Source of the DNA: Colius striatus
Taxonomy: Eukaryota; Chordata; Aves; Coliiformes; Coliidae
Reading direction: 5' to 3'
Length of the DNA: 64,000 bases
Assembly (NCBI RefSeq): GCF_028858725.1
Contig: NC_084790.1
Location: 684,501-748,500 of the forward strand
Both the position numbers and the translations under genes were made by a program. Of the stretch, positions 12,601-24,600 are shown piece by piece (position 1 is the first letter of the stretch; every line of letters starts with the position of its first letter). A model generated the notes under the pieces. That model was not told where the DNA came from. It saw nothing but the letters and a program-made list of their open reading frames with translations, and did not search any database.

Positions 12601-15600
12601 CACAATTCATTTTGCAGCATAAAATCTCACTTCCCAACAACCTCCTTTGCTAGTGGCAGTCAGTTGGATTCTTTATTCCACAGGGAGTTGTGTACAGAGA
12701 GACAGAAATCTCTTCTTGCATCCAAACAAATGTTTCAGTGCAGTATTCTGTTGCTTTTCATGTGCTCTCTTTAAGAGAATATTGGTTTGTCATTCCACCT
12801 CTAATTCATTTAATGAACTAGTTCCCAATTGTCGCTGTTTCTAGCTAAACTGGAATAATTATCAAGATCCAACATTCAGGTCTCAAAGATGTGATTGCAG
12901 GAACTGTTGTTCTGAATGGGAATAGAATGGCAGAGAGGGGAATCACTCACATGTGTGTGCATTACATATATATATATACACACCCCTGTGGGAGTTACAT
13001 TTTGCTCACTGTTACACAACTTTTGAGCTTTAAAGTCCTTGTATTTCTCTCACTTGCTCCTGATTCAGCTCTGAGGGACAATCTCCTGTGCAGATGCCTG
13101 GAGCACCCTCCCTGGGCAGCCTGGGCCAGGGCTCCCTCCCCTCAGCACCAAAGGAGCTTCTGCTCCTGTGCCAGGGGCACTGCCTGTGTGCCAGCCTGTG
13201 CCTGTTACCCCTTGGCCTGGCACTGGCCACCACACAACAAACACTGACCCCAGCCTCTTGACACCCACCATTTAGGGATTTGTAAAGTGCTGCTGAGGTG
13301 CCCCTGAGCTCAGCTTTCTCTTCTCTAGGCTGAACAGCCCCAGTTCCCTCAGCTTTTCCTCCTCACACACATGTCCCAGCCGCTCAGCATCTTGGTGGCC
13401 CCACACTGGCCCCTCTCCAGCAGTTCCCTGTCTCTCCTGAGCTGGGCAGCCCAGACCTGGATATGAATTTGTATAAGACTGCAGTAGTTCTACAAGCATG
13501 TTTTAAATTCCCCTTCTGTTTTGTGGGTGCTCACTGACCAATGAATTCAGCTGAAGTGGAAGTCCAGCAGCTTATCTGCCCTGAGAAGCAAATTCTCCCT
13601 CTCTAGCACTCAGGTCCTTTCAGCACTTTGCTTCAGGTTCTCCAGTGCCCCAACGGCATCTTTATGTAAACAATGCATGCTGTGTGTTTAGAAGCAAACT
13701 GTCACATTGGGATGCATGCACAGAAGAGATTCAGACAAATGCCACTATCCTTCTGGTTTTGTAGGAGTAGAGACAGGCCTTATGTTCTCAGATACTGCTC
13801 ATACCCTCCTGCAGAACAGTCCTTCCTAGCATTGTGTTCTCTGCACCTTCTGGCATTTTCTATTTATATCTTTGTTGATTCCAGTGTGAATCAGTCTTAA
13901 TTCAGCTTCTTGACTAGCTTAGGGGGGAAATGAAGGTCTAGGCTGTAGCAGAAAAACCTCCAAATGAGCTTGCCTTGACCCAGGAGGAGAAACTCCTTTG
14001 GTGTGAGGTGAGGGAGCCCTGGCCCAGGCTGCAGAGCTGTGTTCTGCATGTGCTGGCAGTGCTGGGTGGGACTCAACCCTTGCTTCTTTGCTGCAGAGCT
14101 GTGTTCTGCATGTGCTGGCAGTGCTGGGTGGGACTCAACCTTTGCTTCTTTCCAGGTCAACCGCTTTAACAAGGTGGAAGACAGAGCCATCTTCATTACT
14201 GACCGACACCTGTATAAGATGGACCCTGTGAAGCAGTACAAGGTGATGAAGACCATCCCCCTCTACAATGTAAGTGCAAGGCCTGGGGAATCTCATCTCT
14301 CAGTCATGGGCAGTGCATCTGCTGGAAAAGGCCTCAGTTTCTCATTTCTAATGCAGTTAATGTTTGTTAACAGTTACAGTGCAGTTACCCACAACACTCG
14401 TGTGTCATGGCAGCTCTTCATTGCAGGGCATCAAATAGAAGCTAACCCCCAAACTGCTTATCACACTCTCTTCTGCTCCTTCTGGTTTGGTTTTGATTTG
14501 CTCTCTGCTGCAAGATGCCAGCCCCAGAAGGGGGTGAGTGTCTCCCAGCAGCTCATGCCACCGTTGCCGTGTCTCTGGGGCTTTGTTTGATCCTTTGTGT
14601 GGTGGTTGAAATATTCCTTTTTCATATCTGTGCACTTGGAATGTAAATCTTATCAAAGCTACATTTGGAATGACAGTGAGGTATCTGCCCTTCAGGGCAG
14701 CAGAGTTTAGCTGCCAGGGACAAAGCAGCAGATTATCACTGGTAGAAAGGGGGATGGGGAAAAAACCCTCATTTTAGCTCTTGAGCATCCTGGTCTGTGG
14801 ATTTAACTGCTTGTTTATTATCCTCAGCCTGAGGTAACACTGCTGTGGTTATCTGCAACCTACAGAACCTGGCTGGGTTGCTTGGAAATGGCATACACAA
14901 ATTTACTGGGACCTTTGTATTTGGAGAAATAATAAATCTGACAGCCCCACGTTGGTAAAAGAGCAGAGATGAGATTGGGGTGACAGCAAAGTCTCATCTG
15001 CAAACATGGAGTGAATGAGCAGCTCAGCCTGCATCCCTGCTGTCAGTTTGAGAGGTCCTCTGCTCCTTGCTGGGCACTGACCACCCACCACAGAGCCCGT
15101 GGAGTCACGTGCTTGAGCCCCAACAGGAGGATTCTCTGCAGCAGTGTCGCTGCTCTTTGCAAAGAGGCTGCTGCCAGAGGGGTGGCAGCTGCAGATTGTT
15201 TTCCTCAGGTGATGTTCTGTTCTACTGACATGATTTCTTAATTGTGCAAACTGAGGCTGTCAGCAGATCGTGCTGCTGCATGGCTGGCTGCTGCTCCTGC
15301 ACATCCACACAACTCCCAGTGTCCTTCCTGCACAGGGGGGTTTGGCAAGGTGAACTCCAGTGGACAAGGTGACTTTTGTCCATCACAGGCTCTCACTGTT
15401 AGTCTTCTACTCTCTTACCCTGCACAAAACAGCCATTCCCTTACTGCATTGGCCATTACAGGTAGATGTGTGTTTAGCACAGCTTTAGAGAAGTGCTTTA
15501 GCTGCCTGATGGCTTTCAAAGTGGAGCTGGTAAATTTATGTCCCAGCACGAGACCAGCTCACTGGTGGCATTTTCCTCTGAAATCCTTCATGCCTTAAAA

Positions 15601-18600
15601 GTGAAAGGAAGTGAACAAGTTGGATGTGGTTTTAGGTTGCCTATGGAATATCTGTTACTTACAAAGATCAGTAAATCTTGTTTCCTCACACAACACAGGG
15701 ACCAGAATAGAGCATCCACTTGTGCAGGATGCTGCAGCACAGGCTGGCTGCTGGCTGGGGCTTGGCATCTCCTCTGGCAGTGCAGCAGTTAACAGTCTGG
15801 CTATACAGCTCTCTTGTTCTCACAGTACTGACATTTCCCTAGCTGTAAATCAGCTTTATTTGTACATCTGCAATTGTTCCCTTTGGCAACCTACCACAAA
15901 GCTTCTGGACTGAAGAGATGGGTCGAAAAGACCCTTCCCTGACTCACACGGGTGCCAGAACAGTATTCCAGAGTGGGAATTTGATGGAAGCTCTCTTTGG
16001 GAAATGCTGCAGTGGCAAATTGCAGCTCTCTTGGCCACAACCTCTCCTTCTCCTGCCTCTCCTGCACTGTGGTCCTGGGGAAGCTGCAGAGTGGGTTGGC
16101 CTCGTGTGCATGTGTACTGAGCCTGTGGAGTGGCTCTGAGCCCTGTCTGTGCTGCAGGACGAGGGGAGAGGAGAGACTCAGGAGATGCATTTCATTCATA
16201 AACACTACCTGGTTTTCTTTTGCCAAGGTTTAAGTTGAACTCTGGCAGATGCCTGATGCTGTAATACAGTTGTTTGTTCTTTTTTGTAGTTACATCTTAT
16301 AGTTTGTTACTTAATGATTTGAATCTCTGTTGTCTTTCACCTCTGCCTTGCACACTCCCCCTTGTTTGCTCCATCCCTCCTGGTGTGGAAACCCTTTCAT
16401 GGGGTACAGGGAGGTGGTGCAAGCAGCCACTTACTGCTTCAGAGGTCCCTCCCCTTTTGGGGAAAGAACAATTGTTTGAACTGCTACAAGGATTTTTGGG
16501 AAGCAGATGGATAATGATTGCAGCAGCCCTAATGTAGCTGGGTGTATCAGATCTGTGCTGCTGGAGGGCTGTGTGCTCGCTGGGGGAGACAGATTGCCCT
16601 TGTGACACAGGGAGGTGAAGGCAGCTGAGAGCCCTGCCTGCCCTGCTGCTGGCTGTCAGCATTCCCACAGCACCCTGGCAGCACAGCAGCATCCTCAGGG
16701 ATGGGGTTTCCATGGAAATCTCGCTGGAGACAGTCAGCTGATGTCTCCTACTGCTGGAAACTTGGCTTTGGCTGAAAAAAAAATGGCACATCCAGCTCCC
16801 CATCTCCTTTAACTGTTGACATGTAAAGGGCTTAAGGGCAGCCCATAGCACTGCCTGCTGGGGGCCCAGGCTCTGCAGGCTCTTCTCTTGGGTCCTGTCT
16901 CAGGAACCTGGGGGTTTGTGCAAATGATGACAAAGCAATAACTTCCCTTTTGGCTGGTTTGAGATGCTGCTTGGGGGGATTTTCTGTGTGCAAACATTCT
17001 GGCAATCGCCTCAGAAACACCAGCCCACAGTTCTCTCTTTGTTCCTACCTGGGGAGAAAATGGACAAGGAATTCAAAGGCAGCAGAAAGGATGCTAGAGG
17101 TGCCTTTGCCAGCACAGCAGTGAATGAAATGAAGGCTGTCTGTGGCTGCTGGGAACGTTTCCCTGCTCTTGAAGCAGAGCTGCTGCCAGTGTCTTTACAT
17201 CCTGAGATAAGCACCTTCCCTGAAAGGAATCCTTTTGTGTTCTGTGTATTCATTCAGATAGTCTTATGGGGAGGGCTGACATGGGGCAATTTTGAAGGGC
17301 TCTTGGACTTCTGACACGGTTCTGTTGAATGATTAAGGTCTAAATAGGCTTTTTAAACCCAGAGATTTCGACTTGTTCAGCTTTCACACTCGGTGCACGT
17401 GTAGAGCCTTGATGGCACCGGTCCCTGTGGTGCTGTTGTGCTCAGGATGTTAGTTAAGCATGCAAATTAATTTGAAGGGACACTATAAACCCAGGCAGCT
17501 GTTAGTGTCTGTGCATGAAGTATTTCATAACCTCAGAACAGCATGAACAGCACAGAACAAGCTCCACCTGTGCTGGCTGTATGCAACTGGTAGCAGGAGC
17601 TCTCTGCTCAGGGTTTCCAGTCTCAGCCCTTGCAGTCGTTCAGGCTGTTGTACTGTGGTAATAAGCAAAAACAAGAGGAGGGACTCAGTGAACCCAGTCT
17701 GGACAGTGAAATGTCCTTGCACCTTTGAGACACTGACTGCCAAAAAACCCTGCTCGTTTCCTCTTGACTCTTCCAGCTTGTGGGAGCCCTGAGGACCTGC
17801 ACACTGCCCCCAGCTCTGCTACAGGCACAAGTGGAGCACAGGCACCCTGGAGAGGATTGGATAGCTTGGCCAATGGCAAAGATACAGCAACATGTGTGAC
17901 ATTGTTCTTGCTCCCTCTCCACAGTTGGTAGGATTGAGTGTCTCCAATGGGAAGGACCAGCTCGTGGTCTTCCACACGAAAGACAACAAGGATCTCATTG
18001 TGTGTCTCTTCAGCAAAGAGCCCTCCAACGACAGCAGGATTGGAGAGCTGGTGGGAGTCCTGACAAGCCACTTCAAGAGGTCAGTGTTGGGGATGGATTC
18101 TGTTGAAAACTCACTCTAGCATGCCAAATCAGAAGCTTCCCCTGAAGCCATTCTGATGCCAGTCTTGAGCTTCATCTGTGTTTCCTGCATTAGCAGGACA
18201 GCAGAGCAACGTTTTCCCTTGTGTTTCTGGGATGTGCTTTTCAGTTCCCACAGGTTCCCAGTATTTTGTTACACCATAGGTGTGTGGGGACAAATGGCAC
18301 TGCTGATGCATTTTGAGTGTGTCACAATGTCTCCTGAATGCTTCTTACAGTCAGACTCTTATCATAGAACATGAAGGTACAGCTGTTCATTCCTCCAGTG
18401 GCTCCCCTGCCCCCAGTATCACTGGGTGATTTATTGCTTGAGCTTAAAGTGGCATCTCTGATTCCTGAAAGCTGCCTCTGCAGTAAGTCAATGTGCAAAA
18501 GCTGTTTTATTGGTGAATTGAACACTGAAGTGGTTATCTTACACTGAGCTTGTAGCTACAGATGAACTGTCAATAATCACCTTTATACCACAGAGTAAGT

Positions 18601-21600
18601 TTGGGACCATCCAGAGACACATCCTGGCAATGAGTGCCTGGCAGGGAAAAGGAGCTGTGAAGTGGTCAGACCTTCAGAGTTACTCATTCCTTTAAAGCTG
18701 CCACACCTGGGGCTGTTCAGGCTGGAGAAGAGAAGAGAAGGCTGAGGGGGAACCTCAGCAATGCTGATCCATCCCTGTGGAGAGCCTGGGACCAGTGTTT
18801 GTTGTGTGGTGGCCAGTGCCAGGGGAAGGGGCAACAGGCACAGGCTGGCACACAGGGAGTGCCCCTGGCACAGGAGGAGAAGCTCCTTTGGTGCTGAGGG
18901 GAGGGAGCCCTGGCCCAGGCTGCCCAGGGAGGGTGTGGAGGCTCCTCAGGAGGTTCCCAACCCCAGCTGGACACGTTCCTGTGCCCCCTGAGCCAGGGGA
19001 AGCTGCTTGAGCAGGGCTGGGGCTGGAGCAGCTCTGCAGGGCCCTGGCAGCCCCCAGCACTGTGGGACTTTGGGATTACTCCTCCAGAACAGATTCTCAC
19101 AAGGACTGTTGTTGATCAGGATCACATGCAGTGCTGGCTTTTGCTGTTCACATTATCACACTCCATTTATAAGCCGTGAAAAGAAGTCTTTGTAAGTAAA
19201 TAGCTCCTGCAGAGCCACAAGTGGCAAGTCAGTGAGGGTGAGTTTAGGTTACATTCGGTCCCTGGGTAGCTCTCTCCCTGAATCCAAGACAAGCATGCTG
19301 GGTGAGCTGCCTGTCCCTCTGCTGGAGTTCTCTGCTGCCTGTGCTGCTGGAGGTAGGTGCCAAGATCATTGACATGAATTCTCAGTGTAACTTGTTTTGA
19401 GAAATTCAGTACTGAAAAGCAACTGCAAACCTTCACTGCTTTTGCATCCACCCAAATATAGTTTCATTTCAAAGGCAGCTGCTCCTGAAGGCTGATGGGT
19501 ATGTAAAGCAACACCCTTCCTTTGGGGAACACTGGGAAGCAGCTGGAGCTCTTTCATGTCTGGCATGTTTTGAACACAGGTGACATCTTCTTCAGATAGC
19601 TGCTGCTCCTCAGTGCCTTAACGAGCCTCTGATGTTGGGAAGAGCTGTGAAGCTGTTGATTACACTCCAGCTCCTGTGCATTCAGTGCTCAGACAGCCCT
19701 GGCTCACTCTGACATTGCTGTGCAGTGCCCAGCCCTCCCCTCTCACACCCAGTGCAGCTCAGTGGGAAGCAATGGGCAGTGTGTTGTGTGGCCATTGCTC
19801 TGAAATACTGTGCTGTTCTTTTAAGGGTATAAACTGTTGGTTTCCAATTCCTTACACTGACTTAACAATGACATTTTCATCTTCAAAGAGGTTTAGTGTT
19901 CATCTAATCACCATCTGTAGAAGAATGACAGTTCAGGCCTCTCCTGTGCTGTTTAATCCTTCACTTCATACAACATTAGCATTTTTTAGTGCTTCAGATG
20001 ACAGGCCTCAGCATGGCTGGTTAAATGGCAGAGCTGTTCTAAAAGCCCCTTTTTCTCCAACACCTAATAACAGTTGCTGCTTGGAGGGTGATGCACAGGA
20101 ACAGCTCACGCTGGAACGGCCACATCTGCAAACGGCCAAGCACTGACTGTACATCACCATCAAAGGAAACACTCTTGTTTTCAGCCACTTCTCCATTTCC
20201 TAAGAGTGAAAAAAGCCTGTCAGTGAATGGGATTAGCTGAGCCTTTGCTTGAGAGGCACCTTGGGAGTTCCTCCTGAAGCAGGATTAGCTGGGAGTCGCT
20301 GTGTGCCCCATGGCAGGTGTCAGCTTGCTCTCTCTGGCCTGTCAGGAGATGGTTGCTGGGAAAAGAAAGTGGATCCAGCAGTAAACTCTTGAGCCTAGAA
20401 TTTCAATCACTGGGTGCCCTTGTGATGGGTGGATGTGAAAGAAGAGGATTGTCAGCCAGGAAAGACCTGTCCTTTCCATCTATAACACTCACGTGACCTG
20501 CCCACAGCAGAGGCACGGGGCTGGACTCAGAAGGGTAGCCCACGGTTTGCCCTGGGTGTGCTGCCCACCTTGCTGCTGTTGCACAAGCTCTTTCTTCCCC
20601 AGCATTCCTCTCCAGCCAGGAGCTGGCAGCAAACCAAAACAGCAACCAGAAGGATCTGTCATCGTCATGTTTGCTGGTGACCTACTTCCAGTCCTCCTTC
20701 CCCATGCCCTGGCAGTGTGTGTGCTGAGGTGCTCCCATTTCTGGGCTCCCTGCTCAGAAGCCTGTGTGTTCTGATTGCAGGCAGAGCTGCTGTTTGGAGA
20801 TGCCACTGAATCATGGGCTGCTGCTTTAATCTTTTGGTGTAGTGAGGAAAATGAGGCTTCCAGCTCCCCCTTGGAGAGTGTGAGCTGCGTTGTCAGAGGC
20901 CTGTGTTGAGCATCAGGGGGTTTCTGGTGAAGATGATTCCACAGAGGGGATTATTTCACAGTGTTTCACACCTACTCTGGTATCTTTGTGTAGGGTTGTT
21001 GTGAATGGAAAGTCACCAGTTGTGCACACTGTGTCTGTCAGCTTTCACTCTTCATCCTTTCCCTGGCTTGTGAGGCACAAAGCATGCCATGGTGTCACAG
21101 CACTGACACTCTCTTTGCTTTGGAAGAGAACTTCTGAGCAGATGTATAAAAACACAACCTGGAAGAAAATGCCCACTGGGTGCCTTCTGCCTTTCTTGGC
21201 CCCTGATACCTTGGTGTTGCTGCAGCTCAGCCCTGCTGTCTTTGGGCACATTCAATTCCTGCAGCCCAGCTATTTGTTGTTTTGTCTCAATGGTGATTTC
21301 CAGGTGCTGACTGTTGTGTCTGAGATGCTATGGGAGCAGTTCCCACCTCCCCCCAGACAGCTGTGGGCAGGACATTGCCTCTGTGTTGTCCCTGCAGGAG
21401 GTGACAGCATGATGGAGCCTGGGGGCAGAAGTGGTAATTAGCTGTCTATGGAAATTCAGTCAGTTTCTGGCTTAAAATTAGACTGTAAGTAATGTCTTCT
21501 TGTCTTTGAAGTAGTGAGGAGGAGCTGGTCAGGATGGAGCATAAACATGAAGCTGCAGACTGCTGATTCCAGAGCAGCAGCCTCGTCTCAGCCACTGCCC

Positions 21601-24600
21601 GTTCCTGGGGCTGGAACAGCTCACTGATGGCTGCTCTTGGTGAAGTGAGTTGGAAGCCTTTGGCATGGGTGTCACTGCCTTGTTAGGGTGTCTGTGCCTC
21701 ACTTCAGACACAAAGAGCACAGCACATACCCCTCTGCCCTGTGGGGCTCCCAAACCCCTGGGGAATAAACAGGGATGGACTGGAGGAGCTGCCAGGACAG
21801 TTCCTCTGGCTCCCTGGCAGGAGAGAAGATGAAGGTTACAGTGAGGAGTGTTGCCTGCCTGGCTCTGTGTCCACAGCAGTTACCTGGGCAGATGAAATGG
21901 AGTATGTGAAAGCACACAGAGCATGCAGGAGGCAGAGGGAGCAGCTCCCGGGGTGCTGACCAGAGAGGCTTTGTTAACACCCAGTGGCATTTTACCATCT
22001 TCCCTGATCCCATCTGACTCTGTGGACTCTGATGGCTGATTTCACCTTAAAGTGCCCCCAGAGCTTGCTCCTCGATCAGGAGCAGTGTCTTATCTCCTTA
22101 TCTTCTTTCATTTCACTTAATCTTGCACAACCTGTGGTATAAATTAATATCCCTAATCCACAGGGTGCCTTGTACAAAGCATTTTTACATACAAATGGCA
22201 CAATATATCCTGTACCAGAGCTGTGATTCATAGGCTATTACATGCTAAATCTTAGATGGAAGCCAAGCTAACTAATTTACACAGAGTAATTACATTCTGA
22301 ATTAAAGGCACAGAGGGTTTTTTCCCCCTTCTTGCTTTTCCTTGTGTGAACTCGGGAAATGAGCTGCTGGAGAAGGGGCTGTGAGATATGCAGAAGGGGG
22401 AAGTGTTTGTCCTTCTCCATCAGCCTGTGCTGGTATCTGCTAGGCAGTCTCCTGCAGCAGGCTGAGGGCAGATGTACAGACAGCTCAGCCCTTACACCAC
22501 GTCCTGCTGGGGCTGCTCACCCCACCAGCACCCTCCAGAAGCTGCTCTTTGACTCAGGCCTGTTGCTCCTTGCAGAAAGATGTCATTTGTGTGCTTGTTT
22601 GGCTTGTTTCAACAGTGTAAGCTGTTTCCCTGAGTTTGGTTGGAAAGGTCTTTAAAGTCCTGGAGTCCAAGCCCAGCACTAACCCACAGCCCTCAGCACC
22701 TGAGGATGGTTTCAGAGCAGGCTCCATCCCCCAGCCTGGGTTTGCAGGTCAGAGGCTGCCTGGCCAGGCTGTGCTGCCCACAGCAGGAGGAGGGTCAGCT
22801 CTCACAGTGTGCTGCTGAGGGGACAGGCTGTTTGACACTGGGATCTTTAGCATTCAGGGCCTGTACTGCACACACTTCATCCTCAGTGCTATCTCATCCC
22901 AACTGCAGTTTCACCAGCCCAGTCTCCCCAGGCAGCCAGCCTGGCTATTTTTAGCTTGGTTTCCCAGGGAAACGTGGCTTTCTGTGGCTGCTGTATCCTC
23001 AGATCTGACAATCAGGGAGAGAGGTAGCAAAGATCATGCTAAGTTTTGTGAGAATGCCTCGTTTGGATTAAAGAGACAAGCACAAAGACTGCTGTGCAGC
23101 CTGAGCCAGGGGAGCTCAGGGGAGCTCAGGCAGCCTCCAGCCTGGCGGCCTCGCTGCTTCATCACCCACCGAGGAAAGGAGTTCCCCCAGCCTGGGAATG
23201 CAGAGCTGGCTGTGAGGGAAGGGTGCTGAGGGCTGGGGCAGTGCTGTAGGGATGGTCACACGTGTTTTGCTGGGGAGGTTAATTCATTTCATAGGGAAGC
23301 TGGCTGGCAGTGTTCCTCCAGTCCCAGAGCAGTGGCCACATAAAAGATGCTTCTGGGGTGCATCCAGCCATGTGCAGGACATGGCAGCAGCTGCTGAATG
23401 GGTGGGTTTTCTCTTGTTTTCTAGTGTAGAAAAGGGGAAATAAAAGGTAATTTGGTGTGTGAAGCCAGTGCCCTGGGCTGCTGCAAACCTCTGAGCTGCT
23501 GTGAGACAGACATGCAGGCACTGGGGGTGCTGGGAGCTCACATCCAGCCCCAAGCACTCACTCTTCCTCCCAGGAACTCCTGTAGAGGGTAAAATGGGTG
23601 AGTAAAACACTTAATCATCAATTTGTCACCTCAGCAGCCAGCACATGTTCTGTTTTGTTGAGCACATCAGCTGGGGGGTGATGCAGGACAGAGTCTCCTT
23701 TTGTCCAGAGTAGGCACATGCTGGTGCCTCAGCCCAAGCCTGCAGGAGGGGCTGGGAGCAGACTGAACTGATGGACAGGAGTGGAATTAATTTGCCCAAG
23801 CAGAGGTGTTCAGTGGCATTTGTCAGCCCCTTGTGGCGTGAGGAATGTGCACAGGGCTGGGAGGTGGGACACGACTCGTGCCGTGCTGCAGTGGCAGCTG
23901 GAGGTGAGGGATGTACCCCAGGCACTAGGAGCCTGCGTTTGGGACCCTCATTCCACAGTCCAGCTTCCAATCTGAGCAGAAGATGCCTCCCCCAGTTGCA
24001 ACTGGTAGTGCTGTGGGTAAGTGGCATAGGGATGCCATTCCAGCTGCTCCTGTTGGCTGGAGGTGCTGTTTGGAGACGTGTGTGTTTGCCCAGCTGCTGC
24101 TCTGGCTTGAGCTTGGCTCAGGCTGGAATTCATTTGCTTCAGAATAAGGAATGACATGAAGACTTGTGAATGTTGATATTCCTCTTGTGCCTCTCCTACA
24201 CTTCCACTGGTACTGTACCTTGCAAATTGGCCAAGAGAAACCATGAATGACAAGGCAAAGGAACAAGACACGTGGCTGAGCTCTGAGCAGGGCAGGAAAA
24301 ACCAACCTGGAGGGAGTGTGCTTTAAAGAAAGCTTAGGCTAGGTCAGTCCTGACACCTCAGTGGGACTGAAGTGCCCAGCTCAACTGCATCAGGTGTTGG
24401 AGATGTGTCACACCATGCTTGAGAGTGAATAGCAAGGCCCTCAGCAGCTCAGCTCTGTGGCTCTGGGATCCCTGCAGGGCTGGGCACTCCCCCAGCTCCC
24501 TGGGCAGCCTGGCACAGGGGCTCACACCCCTCTCAGGGAAACAGCTCTGCCTCAGCTCCAACCTCAACCTCCCCTGGGGCACCTTGAGGCTGTTTCCTCT

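Larger units (their letters stand above)
12026..14155 (+). other. MYO1D intron of 2.1 kb
   Basis: The intron contains a short TA/CA run near 12966-12981, a minus-oriented CR1 fragment (13065-13470), a plus-oriented CR1 scrap (13979-14030) and a 62-bp tandem duplication against the acceptor (14029-14152). Confidence 0.85.
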
